In this document: piece after piece, positions 1 through 6,335 of the stretch
How the letters are laid out: each line of letters opens with the position of its first letter
Numbering within the stretch: position 1 is the stretch's first letter
Origin: an uncultured Bacteroidales bacterium
Lineage (GTDB): Bacteria > Bacteroidota > Bacteroidia > Bacteroidales > WCHB1-69
NCBI GenBank assembly: GCA_946407715.1
Contig: CAMJPH010000099.1
Location: forward strand, 1-6,422
Length of the DNA stretch: 6,422 nt
Direction of reading: 5' to 3'
Notes under the pieces: generated by a model
The model's database searches: none
What the model saw: only the letters and a program-made list of their open reading frames with translations
What the model was told of the DNA's origin: nothing
Position numbers and translations under genes: made by a program

Positions 1-116
1 TCGACGGGAATGTCGGGGGCTTCGATGTGATAGTAATCTGGCAGGGACTTTTTCAAGTATTCCACGGTGCTGCTCTGCCCTGACGAGCCGTAACCGTGCA
101 GGTATAAGATGTTCAT
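1..116 (-). CDS. Alpha/beta-hydrolase family protein, 5' part only (runs off left edge)
   Basis: The first 38 codons of a minus-strand gene are present, beginning at an ATG at 116. The protein starts with a short hydrophobic beta strand followed by a loop, MNILYLHGYGSSGQSSTV. This is the usual opening of small alpha/beta-hydrolases of the YqiA/UPF0227 esterase type, where the HGxGSS stretch forms the oxyanion hole. The nucleophile serine, acid and histidine lie outside the window, so the substrate cannot be named and an intact active site cannot be confirmed. No signal peptide is seen, so a cytoplasmic location is likely. A TTTGC-type promoter lies 74 bases upstream, and the leader between them is almost entirely heptad repeats. 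The family assignment is an inference from the N-terminus alone. Confidence 0.7.
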   Translation of the reverse strand, partial: MNILYLHGYGSSGQSSTVEYLKKSLPDYYHIEAPDIPV

Positions 117-123
117 AGTCTTG

Positions 124-179
124 TGATTGGTGATTAGTGATTAGTGAACAGTGATCAGTGATTGGTGATTGGTGAATTG
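124..179. repeat. Array of eight degenerate 7-bp tandem repeats in the hydrolase leader
   Basis: Eight contiguous heptads occur with no gaps: TGATTGG, TGATTAG, TGATTAG, TGAACAG, TGATCAG, TGATTGG, TGATTGG and TGAATTG. All begin with TGA and most end in AG or GG. The array fills almost all of the space between the predicted transcription start (near 184) and the hydrolase ATG (116), so it would be transcribed as untranslated leader. Short heptad arrays of this kind are common between genes in Bacteroidetes and are prone to slippage. A change in copy number would alter leader length, not the reading frame. Confidence 0.85.
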
Positions 180-180
180 C

Positions 181-198
181 TTTCACGCGGCAAAAATA
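181..198 (-). promoter_or_regulatory. Promoter of the hydrolase gene (Bacteroidetes -7 box TATTTTTGC)
   Basis: Read on the minus strand, 198-190 is TATTTTTGC, a full match to the Bacteroidetes -7 consensus TAnnTTTGC. It is followed by CGCGTGAAA. No clear -33 TTTG is present. The block is nearly identical to the one in front of the ATPase gene at 2041-2058: the 14 bases at 181-194 differ from 2041-2054 at two positions. Transcription should start a few bases downstream of the box, near 184. Confidence 0.6.
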
Positions 199-227
199 GT
201 TCGGTTTTTTGAGATATAGGTTATTTT

Positions 228-239
228 GCAAGTAGCAGA
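228..239 (-). promoter_or_regulatory. Conserved upstream element (TCTGCTACTTGC) of the hydrolase promoter
   Basis: The 12 bases match 2088-2099 upstream of the ATPase gene at 11 of 12 positions. In both places the element begins exactly 38 bases from the start of the GCAAA of the -7 box, while the sequence in between is not conserved. The fixed spacing suggests a binding site for a shared regulator, but this is inference; no regulator gene is visible here. Confidence 0.35.
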
Positions 240-249
240 TTTCAATTAT

Positions 250-277
250 TCAGCATTCATAATTCATAATTCAGCAT
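250..277. repeat. Second short heptad array beside the ATPase stop codon
   Basis: Four contiguous 7-bp units, TCAGCAT, TCATAAT, TCATAAT and TCAGCAT, end 3 bases from the ATPase stop codon (281-283). The unit differs from the array at 124-179 but has the same period. It forms no convincing terminator hairpin, so no intrinsic terminator is seen between the ATPase gene and the hydrolase promoter. Confidence 0.65.
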
Positions 278-280
278 TGC

Positions 281-2023
281 TCAACACGCAAACCCAATCG
301 CTTTCCCGCCCTTCCTTGTCAGCTTCTCGCCGCGACACCAAGCCTCCAGCATCTCCACGTCGGGACGGTTGCCGCTCAGCACCTCCTCCATCATGCTCTT
401 GCGCACGATGTTGTCGATCTCGCCGCCCGAGAGGTCGTATTTCGCCGCCAACTGCCCGCACTGCCCTTCCGTGAGCCACGGGAGTTTGCTCTTCCAGATG
501 GACTTCTTCGCCTCCGTGTTGGGCTGCCCGAACTTCACCTTGAAGAGGAAGCGGCGCTCGAAAGCATTGTCGAAGTTGTCGCACAGGTTGGTGGTGGCGA
601 TGAGGATGCCGTCCAGCGTCTCCATCTCCTCCAACAGGATGTTCTGCAGGGCGTTCTCGGTCTGGGCGCAGTTGCCGGAATCGACGTCGCGGCGCTTGCT
701 GAAGAGCGCATCGGCCTCGTTGAACAGCAGGATGGGTTTGCGCTCCTCGGTCTCGCACATGCGGCGGTAGTCGGTGAAGATCCGCTTGAAGAGCTTCTCG
801 CTCTCGCCGAACCAGCAGGTCTTGGAGGCGGCGATATCGACGTGATAGACGCTGCGGCCGGTGGCCTTGGCAATCATATCGACCGCGGCGGTCTTGCCGG
901 TGCCGGGCAGCCCGTGGAAGAGCATGGCCACGCCCTTGGGCAGCGCGTTCTCCTCCAACCGCTTCTGCAGCTCCACGAATTTCTCCTCCTGCAGACTTTC
1001 CTTCACGAAGTCGAGGTCCGCCGACAGTTCCTCGCTGAAGAAGAGCTCGCGGGCGGGGATTTTGTCGGGAGGCAGCAGCCGTTTGTCGGTGCCGCCCTTG
1101 CCGCAGAAAAGGTCGTAGTCCTCGTCCAACAGCAGCCGTTTGCCCTTTTCGGTCAGCGTAATCTCCGCCTCGGCGAGGAATTTGGCGGGGAGCAGCTCCG
1201 CCAGCTCTGACTGCATGAGCGGATGGCTTTGGCCCATGATGTTCTTGGCAATGTCGAAACGATGGCGCAGATTGTCGTAGATGTCGTTCAAGGTACATTC
1301 CACCCCCGTGTTGCGCCGGCGGTCGCGGACGAAATCGTCGCAGATTTCATAAAAGAGGGTTCTGTCCTCAATGTCGAGCGAAAGTTTTTTCAACTCTTTC
1401 ACTAATTTGATGTTGGGGTTGGCTTCCTCTTCCCGTTCCACCTGGATGAAAAGCTCACGCGAGTCAAAGTCCTCGTTGCTGCGGCATTCGATAAGTCCGG
1501 AGACGAGGTTGCAGAACTGGAACTGGTCCATTTCCTGCGCTTTCATCCGTTTCACCGGTTTGTTCAGGAGGAGCGAGTGCTCCACGGTATCGGCCACGAT
1601 ATAGTCGTTAGTGCTGCGCCGGCGGTTCACCACACGGATCAGGCGTTTTTTCAGCAGCGAATGCAGCACGGGCTTCAGCGGCAGGAAGTCCAGCCCGTTG
1701 ATGTCGAGGTAGCGGCTGATGTCGCGGGTATCGACACTGCTGTTGTTGCTGATCAGCTGGATGGCGAAGACCGCCACGAAGAGCAGGGTTTCCAGCGGGG
1801 TGGTTTTCAGGAAGCGGCCGAGCTGGTCCACCTGTTCGCGCAGTTGCGGTTCCATCGCGCTGATGAGCTGGTTGTCCGGTTTCCGTCTGGAGCGCTCGTC
1901 GGCATTCCCGGAAGCCGTGAACTCGGGATCGTAAAGCCGGATCATCCTGTCGGTGGAGCTCTCCATAAGTTTGGCGACCTCGGTCAAGGTCTTGAGGGCG
2001 TTGAAATTCTTGTTATCTCTCAT
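281..2023 (-). CDS. AAA+ ATPase with putative N-terminal winged-helix region
   Basis: This is a 580-residue soluble protein that I do not recognise as a named gene. Residues 340-565 are a classical AAA module. Walker A is GLPGTGKT (371-378). The pore-loop-like segment CWFGESEK (403-410) resembles that of p97/ClpB-type unfoldases. Walker B is ILLFNEAD (431-438), with Asn where most AAA proteins have Asp. Sensor 1 is ATTNL (476-480), candidate arginine fingers are R490/R491, and a sensor-2-like helix LSGGEIDNIV spans 531-540. Residues about 72-155 look like a winged helix (inference), and 160-330 are charged and mostly helical. The ATG at 2023 is preferred: the alternative TTG at 2053 lies inside the promoter box. 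The gene is monocistronic, GC-rich and independent of the restriction operon. It is likely a hexameric remodelling ATPase; the substrate is unknown. Confidence 0.9.
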   Translation of the reverse strand: MRDNKNFNALKTLTEVAKLMESSTDRMIRLYDPEFTASGNADERSRRKPDNQLISAMEPQLREQVDQLGRFLKTTPLETLLFVAVFAIQLISNNSSVDTRDISRYLDINGLDFLPLKPVLHSLLKKRLIRVVNRRRSTNDYIVADTVEHSLLLNKPVKRMKAQEMDQFQFCNLVSGLIECRSNEDFDSRELFIQVEREEEANPNIKLVKELKKLSLDIEDRTLFYEICDDFVRDRRRNTGVECTLNDIYDNLRHRFDIAKNIMGQSHPLMQSELAELLPAKFLAEAEITLTEKGKRLLLDEDYDLFCGKGGTDKRLLPPDKIPARELFFSEELSADLDFVKESLQEEKFVELQKRLEENALPKGVAMLFHGLPGTGKTAAVDMIAKATGRSVYHVDIAASKTCWFGESEKLFKRIFTDYRRMCETEERKPILLFNEADALFSKRRDVDSGNCAQTENALQNILLEEMETLDGILIATTNLCDNFDNAFERRFLFKVKFGQPNTEAKKSIWKSKLPWLTEGQCGQLAAKYDLSGGEIDNIVRKSMMEEVLSGNRPDVEMLEAWCRGEKLTRKGGKAIGFAC

Positions 2024-2040
2024 GATACTATTTGTTTGAA

Positions 2041-2058
2041 TTTGACGCCGCAAAGGTC
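2041..2058 (-). promoter_or_regulatory. Promoter of the AAA ATPase gene (TTTGC box)
   Basis: On the minus strand, 2058-2050 reads GACCTTTGC followed by GGCGTCAAA. It keeps the TTTGC core of the Bacteroidetes -7 box but has GA in place of the leading TA. The predicted leader to the ATG at 2023 is about 20 bases. The block matches the hydrolase promoter at 181-198 at the same relative positions, which raises confidence that it is real despite the missing TA. Confidence 0.5.
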
Positions 2059-2085
2059 GGAAATCAACGGACAGGGGGTTGATTT

Positions 2086-2099
2086 CTGCTAGTAGCAGA
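2086..2099 (-). promoter_or_regulatory. Palindromic upstream element of the ATPase promoter (candidate operator)
   Basis: CTGCTAGTAGCAG at 2086-2098 is a perfect 13-base palindrome centred 63-76 bases upstream of the ATPase start codon. It overlaps the 12-base block 2088-2099 that recurs at 228-239. The symmetry and fixed distance to the -7 box (38 bases to GCAAA) fit a dimeric regulator site just upstream of the -33 region. No protein is identified. Confidence 0.4.
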
Positions 2100-2190
2100 G
2101 TGAAGGATGGCTGGGGAAAAGCGGATTTAACTTTCGAATGTGGTTGTTCGGGATGATGTACTAATGCGATGCTTTTTTCGACAATAGGGT

Positions 2191-2232
2191 ATCAAAATAA
2201 TAAAACGGATTTTGTAAGGCTACAAAATCCGT
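2191..2232 (-). terminator. Intrinsic terminator of the mod-res operon
   Basis: The 12-base arms 2205-2216 (ACGGATTTTGTA) and 2221-2232 (TACAAAATCCGT) are perfectly complementary with a 4-base loop. On the minus strand the stem is followed by TTTTATTATTTT (2206 down to about 2193), a good U-rich tail. On the plus strand there is no such tail, so it acts on leftward transcripts. It lies 135 bases after the res stop codon and before the ATPase promoter, so it separates the two transcription units. Confidence 0.8.
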
Positions 2233-2243
2233 GTGTTCAAGCT

Positions 2244-2366
2244 TTATTTTGTCGGAGGAACTTCGTGCTTGTTTTCAAAGGGCTCACTCTCTTTCCGTGC
2301 GAAGTCCCGAGAAGGGGCTGCGGAGTGAGGGTAGGAGAATATTTTTATTAGCAATCTGAATAACAG
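2244..2366 (-). other. Open, coding-like stretch in frame after the res amber stop
   Basis: Immediately after the TAG stop of res (2367-2369) the same frame stays open for 40 codons to a TAA at 2244-2246. It ends in a hydrophilic tail, SEPFENKHEVPPTK, just before the terminator. It has no start codon of its own. It could be a remnant of the 3' end of a gene replaced by the restriction cassette, a readthrough extension, or chance. The same stretch can fold into a hairpin at 2283-2329. Confidence 0.2.
2283..2329. other. Multi-stem hairpin element between res and its terminator
   Basis: Three nested helices can form: CTCACT (2283-2288) with AGTGAG (2324-2329), CCG (2295-2297) with CGG (2321-2323), and AGTCCC (2303-2308) with GGGGCT (2314-2319) around a GAGAA loop. 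The inner stem has one G-U pair on the plus strand that becomes a mismatch on the minus strand, so folding is slightly better in a plus-strand RNA. The GC-rich arms stand out from the AT-rich surroundings. A hairpin of similar outline lies at 6379-6411. Function is unknown. Confidence 0.4.
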
Positions 2367-4505
2367 CTAACTTTTACTAACTTTCACCGAAAAATATGAC
2401 ATACTTGTCATCGTACGAAGACTTCGTTTTAACTCATCAAATGTAATGGTATCTTCCACCCCATTCTGGAATCTTGTTATCTGCCATATTTCCTCCTTGA
2501 GAACGGGCAGATAGAAATAGTGTCCAGTGATTTCAGAACATCGCTTATAGCATTTCTTTAGTTCATTGATTTTTTCTTTGTACTCCATGGCATCAAATTG
2601 CTCTCGATTAGACACATTCACACTTTTCACTTCAAAAAGATGAATACGGCCAAAGGCGTCTTTTAATACGAAATCAGGATAAGATGCGTGAATTCCATTG
2701 AGGTAGTACTCAAATCTGATTTCGGAATTCATCAAAAAGTTCTTTCCCCACAAATACTTTTCATCATTAGTGAGTCTCTCCGGTTCAGCTGTTCCATCGA
2801 TCCTGAATTGGCCAAAATGAGGATTCAAAGGGCCGACAGCCGTCTTGCCAGTTTCATTGTTCAACATTGCCAGTTTTGATGCCCATTCGCGTTCTGCATC
2901 ACTATCGAATGAAAATTTGTCAGAGCTACTATCTTTCCGTTTCCAAACCCACTCTGCAATATTCTGATAATTCTGATTGTCCACATACAGAGATGTCACT
3001 GGGAATGACACTTCGATATCGTTTCCATCATCGTCTTTTACAACCTCCATGCTCTGATTATAATCGCAGACAAAATTATCATACTCTTTCTTGACACTGT
3101 CAATATGGTGGTTGAAAAGGAACCATTTGCTCACATCATTGCCTGCATAGCTGTTGCAAAGCGTTTGCATGTCTTGTCCGCTTTTTTGCAATTTAGCGTA
3201 AAGATTAAATATATTACCTGTGGTTGCAAGTGCAGGTTTAGATGCGATAAAAACATCCAAATTGAAACCCACACGTGTGGTGAGTGCTTTTAGTCTTGTA
3301 GTTTTGATTCGAACTGCCGAGGGAATGTCATTTGTATTTCCGTAAAGTTCGACTGGGAATGAACGATGAAATGTATTTGGTAAAATTCCCCATACCCATG
3401 CAGTTGTTGCCAGTTTCTGAGCTTCCGATGAAAGACGTTCAAAATCAATCAAACGTGGATTGCGTCGAACTCGTCCCATGACCTGCTCATCCAGCTGTTT
3501 GCTTCGGGTGTCGCGAATCTGATACAACATGCACGCTCTTGGAATATCCCAACCTTCACTGATCACCATCTTGAAAATAATGATGTCAATGGTTGATCTC
3601 TTGTCTTTGGCATAGTCTTTCCAACGTTCCAACGGCAATTTCCCAACCTTATCGTTGGTTTTGCACTTGTCTTTCTTGTCCATTATCGACATCCATTTTA
3701 GATGCTGGAACTCTGTTTTATTTAATATTCGTTCGATGGCAAGCCATTCTATTTCAGCTTTATCCTTGTTTGAAATTTGGATAATCAAACAGGGATTGAC
3801 ACCTAACAAATTGCGATACTGCCCTTTAATACCCTCAAATTTACGAATAGCATCCTCAACGGTATCTTTCGCATCTCCTAATTCTACACGCTTGATAAGT
3901 TTTGCATTTACTGCGTCATCATCGGAAATCATAACATCGGGATTCTGCCCTCTTTTAAGATTTGGTGTAGCAGAAAAGTTGATAATCTTGTCAAAATAAC
4001 GTGGACTGATGTCATCAAGATTTTGGGTGGCTTGGTGACATTCGTCTTTAATCAGCCAGATTTGCTTGTTTTTACCTCCGCCAAAAAGGTTTGTTGTTAT
4101 GGTATTCAGAAAATCAAGCATAACTCCCTGTTCCTTTAATCTGGAGTCTTTCTTGTATAAATCACGAGCTAAAACATAAACGTTGTAAGTGTCGGGAATA
4201 TAAAGCCGTTCTTCATCGCTGACTTCTGATGAAATCAAGTGCGGATTGAGGAATGGAAACGTTCCGTTACAAGCACATTTTTGAAACTCCTCAAAGTTTT
4301 GGGTCGCCAGATTGCCCTTCGACAAAGTGGACACGATGAATACTATATTCGAGTTGGCAGACAGAATGTGATTCATAAAATCCGCCATCATTCGGGTTTT
4401 TCCACTGCCAGTTGGGGCGCGAAAAGTGATTTCTCTTTTCAACCCGATTTTACGAATCAGTTCGGCGACAGCATTTTGTTGTAAATCTATAGCTTCCTGT
4501 AACAT
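2367..4505 (-). CDS. res: Type III restriction enzyme subunit Res (helicase-nuclease)
   Basis: Res is the ATP-dependent cutting subunit of a type III restriction-modification enzyme; with Mod it cleaves unmethylated DNA some 25 bases from the site after long-range communication along DNA. The 712-residue protein carries an SF2 motor: motif I APTGSGKT (30-37), motif II DECH (154-157), motif III SAT (178-180), motif V ISEGWDIP (315-322) and motif VI QVMGRVRR (341-348). The C-terminal PD-(D/E)XK nuclease has PDF (610-612) and EVK (625-627), with an upstream conserved DSDAERE (535-541). All key residues are present, so it looks active. It is shorter than the approximately 970 residues of the EcoPI/EcoP15I proteins. 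The ATG at 4505 follows mod by 4 bases, preceded by a strong ribosome site, so it is co-transcribed with mod. Confidence 0.93.
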   Translation of the reverse strand: MLQEAIDLQQNAVAELIRKIGLKREITFRAPTGSGKTRMMADFMNHILSANSNIVFIVSTLSKGNLATQNFEEFQKCACNGTFPFLNPHLISSEVSDEERLYIPDTYNVYVLARDLYKKDSRLKEQGVMLDFLNTITTNLFGGGKNKQIWLIKDECHQATQNLDDISPRYFDKIINFSATPNLKRGQNPDVMISDDDAVNAKLIKRVELGDAKDTVEDAIRKFEGIKGQYRNLLGVNPCLIIQISNKDKAEIEWLAIERILNKTEFQHLKWMSIMDKKDKCKTNDKVGKLPLERWKDYAKDKRSTIDIIIFKMVISEGWDIPRACMLYQIRDTRSKQLDEQVMGRVRRNPRLIDFERLSSEAQKLATTAWVWGILPNTFHRSFPVELYGNTNDIPSAVRIKTTRLKALTTRVGFNLDVFIASKPALATTGNIFNLYAKLQKSGQDMQTLCNSYAGNDVSKWFLFNHHIDSVKKEYDNFVCDYNQSMEVVKDDDGNDIEVSFPVTSLYVDNQNYQNIAEWVWKRKDSSSDKFSFDSDAEREWASKLAMLNNETGKTAVGPLNPHFGQFRIDGTAEPERLTNDEKYLWGKNFLMNSEIRFEYYLNGIHASYPDFVLKDAFGRIHLFEVKSVNVSNREQFDAMEYKEKINELKKCYKRCSEITGHYFYLPVLKEEIWQITRFQNGVEDTITFDELKRSLRTMTSMSYFSVKVSKS

Positions 4506-4509
4506 AACC

Positions 4510-6084
4510 TTACTCCTCCACCTGTTTTTGTGTATTGTTAAAGTTTTCGCACACCCACTTCACTTTGTCTTCCAAACGCTCGAACCGTTCTTGTCCATAG
4601 AGCGTTTCATCAATGACATCAAACGGAGTCTTTCCTTTTGTGGATTCAAAGTTGGCCACGGTTGCTATTTCATATACATCAAGATTTCCACCGTAAGGTT
4701 TGTTCTTCTTTATCCAATCAAAATTCGTGTTGCCATCATAGCACTCTCCCGTCATGATCCGTTTGAGTCGCTTAGAAGTCACATCATAAGCGATACCTTT
4801 GGGAGTAGAATCAGTGATTTCGTTAAGTTGGCAAAGAATGAACTGAGCATTCTCAAGTCCTATGTCCAAAACAGCATGACCAGTTGTTCCTGAACCTGCA
4901 AAGAAATCCAGTACAATCGGTTCTTGAATTATAGTAGATTTGATTAAATTAGATATTAAGGAAACAGGTTTAGGATTGTCAAAAATCGTAGTATCATCTT
5001 TAATGTCGAAAACAGACTTTAACACATCCGTACCATCTTGATTTTGTCCCCAATCTAAAAGCAAATCTGTAATAGCTTTTGCCTTTTCTTTTTCTTCAAT
5101 TAACAAATCTCGACGTAATCCAAGATTTTTTGTGATGAATAATAAATCATCCTTGCAAAATTGATCAATATTGTCCTGTCCTGTTCTAAATTTAGCTTTA
5201 CATCTAAAGTCATTAGTCGTTCTACCACCTACGATTTTAACATCATCAAGATATTCTATCTGCATCGTCCTGTTCGTATATATACCTTTCTTTATAAAAT
5301 CAACACCCGCTTTTGAGCGAATTCCTTTTCGAATAATTCTTTCAGAATATATATTACTAGCATTGATAACAGGCTTATTGGAATCACTAATGGGATCAAC
5401 AGAAAGTTTTTTGATGTTTTTTGCACACTTGGCATACACCAAAACATATTCAATTACTGACGCAACACGAGATAAAAATGACGGTTGTTTCTTCTTCTTC
5501 CAATTTAATGTTGTAATAGCATTTGCCTCACCAAAAACTTCATCCATAAGACACTTAGTGTATGCGTAATTTCTTATGTCAATAGAGCAGAATATCACTC
5601 CAGTATTAGAAAGCAGCATTTTGGTCAGCATCAGTCGGGGGTAAAGCATGGAAAGCAAATTGTCGCGGGTGATGGCATTTTGATAATTGGTCTTTGCGAA
5701 CTCCCCCATACTGTCTTTGCCGTATGGTGGATCAATGTATATGACATCAATTGCGCCACGATACTGGATCAACAAATTCTGCAACGCCTCGTAGTTGTCG
5801 CCAATAATAAGCTTATGAATTGGCTTGCCTTCGTCTGTGTGAAAACTGAGGGTTTCATTCTTCTTGAAATAATGGATGTCATCCGTCATTTTTTCTAAAC
5901 GTGTGTCGAAATGCAGTCCTGTACGTTTATACGTTGTTCCCAATTCGGCAATCATCATTGCCTCATTGTCGCTGTTTGCATTCGCAATCAGTTTTTTGAG
6001 GAGTTCTGCATTGGTGGGTTCCAAAATTTTGTCTGCCACCCGTTTGTCCAACTGGGCAATCAAATCTTTTTTGAATTCGTTCAT
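4510..6084 (-). CDS. mod: Type III DNA methyltransferase subunit Mod (adenine-N6, beta class)
   Basis: Mod recognises the target sequence and transfers a methyl group from S-adenosylmethionine to adenine N6, protecting host DNA; it also gives Res its specificity. From the ATG at 6084 the protein has 524 residues. The catalytic motif DPPY (118-121) precedes the SAM-binding motif LDFFAGSGTTG (392-402 region), the order of beta-class enzymes. An NPKP motif (370-373) is typical of the family. The stretch between, about 190-360, is the target-recognition region. An in-frame GTG at 6153 would add 23 residues; the ATG is preferred because the following MNEFKKDLIAQL resembles normal family N-termini, but the ribosome site is weak for both. 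The central third (bases 4921-5580) is much more AT-rich than either flank. No simple-sequence tract able to shift the frame is present. Confidence 0.92.
   Translation of the reverse strand: MNEFKKDLIAQLDKRVADKILEPTNAELLKKLIANANSDNEAMMIAELGTTYKRTGLHFDTRLEKMTDDIHYFKKNETLSFHTDEGKPIHKLIIGDNYEALQNLLIQYRGAIDVIYIDPPYGKDSMGEFAKTNYQNAITRDNLLSMLYPRLMLTKMLLSNTGVIFCSIDIRNYAYTKCLMDEVFGEANAITTLNWKKKKQPSFLSRVASVIEYVLVYAKCAKNIKKLSVDPISDSNKPVINASNIYSERIIRKGIRSKAGVDFIKKGIYTNRTMQIEYLDDVKIVGGRTTNDFRCKAKFRTGQDNIDQFCKDDLLFITKNLGLRRDLLIEEKEKAKAITDLLLDWGQNQDGTDVLKSVFDIKDDTTIFDNPKPVSLISNLIKSTIIQEPIVLDFFAGSGTTGHAVLDIGLENAQFILCQLNEITDSTPKGIAYDVTSKRLKRIMTGECYDGNTNFDWIKKNKPYGGNLDVYEIATVANFESTKGKTPFDVIDETLYGQERFERLEDKVKWVCENFNNTQKQVEE
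4513..4519 (-). promoter_or_regulatory. Ribosome binding site of res inside the end of mod
   Basis: GGAGGAG on the minus strand lies 7 bases before the res ATG and also encodes the last two Glu codons of mod. This is a near-perfect Shine-Dalgarno sequence, unusual for Bacteroidetes genes. It supports the ATG at 4505 and tight translational coupling of Res to Mod. Confidence 0.7.
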
Positions 6085-6179
6085 TGTTCCGAGCTTTTTA
6101 ATAGCGATTGGAACTTCTTCAAGAACAACAGGCCAACAAACACCATCGGACACAATTACGGCATGAACTTCCGTTATTG

Positions 6180-6294
6180 CTTTCCGAGGTATTTGCCGTC
6201 ACCTGTTCACTCAATAAGTTCCGCCCACGCCGTAGCACGGACGTTTGAACTTATTCTCAAGTGAACTTCTCCTAATCGGCAAATTTTCGGAAAG
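6180..6294. repeat. Large imperfect inverted repeat in the mod leader
   Basis: Four pairs of complementary blocks nest in order: CTTTCCGA (6180-6187) with TCGGAAAG (6287-6294), ATTTGCCG (6191-6198) with CGGCAAAT (6277-6284), GTTCACT (6205-6211) with AGTGAAC (6260-6266), and AATAAGTTC (6213-6221) with GAACTTATT (6247-6255). A small apical hairpin CCGT/ACGG lies at 6230-6240. In total 32 outer base pairs are separated by small internal loops. It could be a folded 5' leader controlling mod expression, or a small MITE-like mobile element; no target-site duplication is evident. Confidence 0.7.
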
Positions 6295-6308
6295 TCTCGA
6301 ATAAATCG

Positions 6309-6318
6309 CAAACGCTAT
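6309..6318 (-). promoter_or_regulatory. Possible mod-res promoter (TAGCGTTTGC)
   Basis: Minus-strand TAGCGTTTGC resembles the Bacteroidetes -7 box TAnnTTTGC with one extra base. It lies in an AT-rich stretch, but no -33 TTTG is seen. If used, the transcript would start near 6303 and carry a leader of about 220 bases containing the inverted repeat. No better promoter is visible between the end of the upstream gene fragment and mod. Confidence 0.3.
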
Positions 6319-6335
6319 GATTTATAATATGTTAA

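Noticed and set aside
124..277. CRISPR-like array
   Set aside because: The repeats are 7 bp with no spacers and no cas genes nearby.
264..1298. Long minus-strand frame overlapping the ATPase gene
   Set aside because: It is an alternative frame of GC-rich coding DNA; its Arg/Gln/Pro-rich translation has no domain, while the overlapping frame has a full AAA module.
2024..2053. TTG at 2053 as the ATPase start
   Set aside because: It overlaps the TTTGC promoter box and would place translation upstream of the likely transcription start; the ATG at 2023 is better.
842..2092. Plus-strand frames of 122 and 171 residues opposite the ATPase gene
   Set aside because: Antisense shadows produced by high GC; no motif and no promoter or ribosome site suited to them.
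2169..2351. 60-residue plus-strand frame across the intergenic region
   Set aside because: It spans the operon terminator stem and the hairpin at 2283-2329, has no ribosome site and no recognisable domain.
4426..4893. 155-residue plus-strand frame over the mod/res junction
   Set aside because: Antisense to two well-supported genes; the hydrophobic runs are by-products of the opposite frame.
5489..5500. (TTC)4 tract in mod as a phase-variation switch
   Set aside because: The unit is three bases and encodes consecutive Lys residues, so slippage would not shift the frame; no tetra- or pentanucleotide tract is present.
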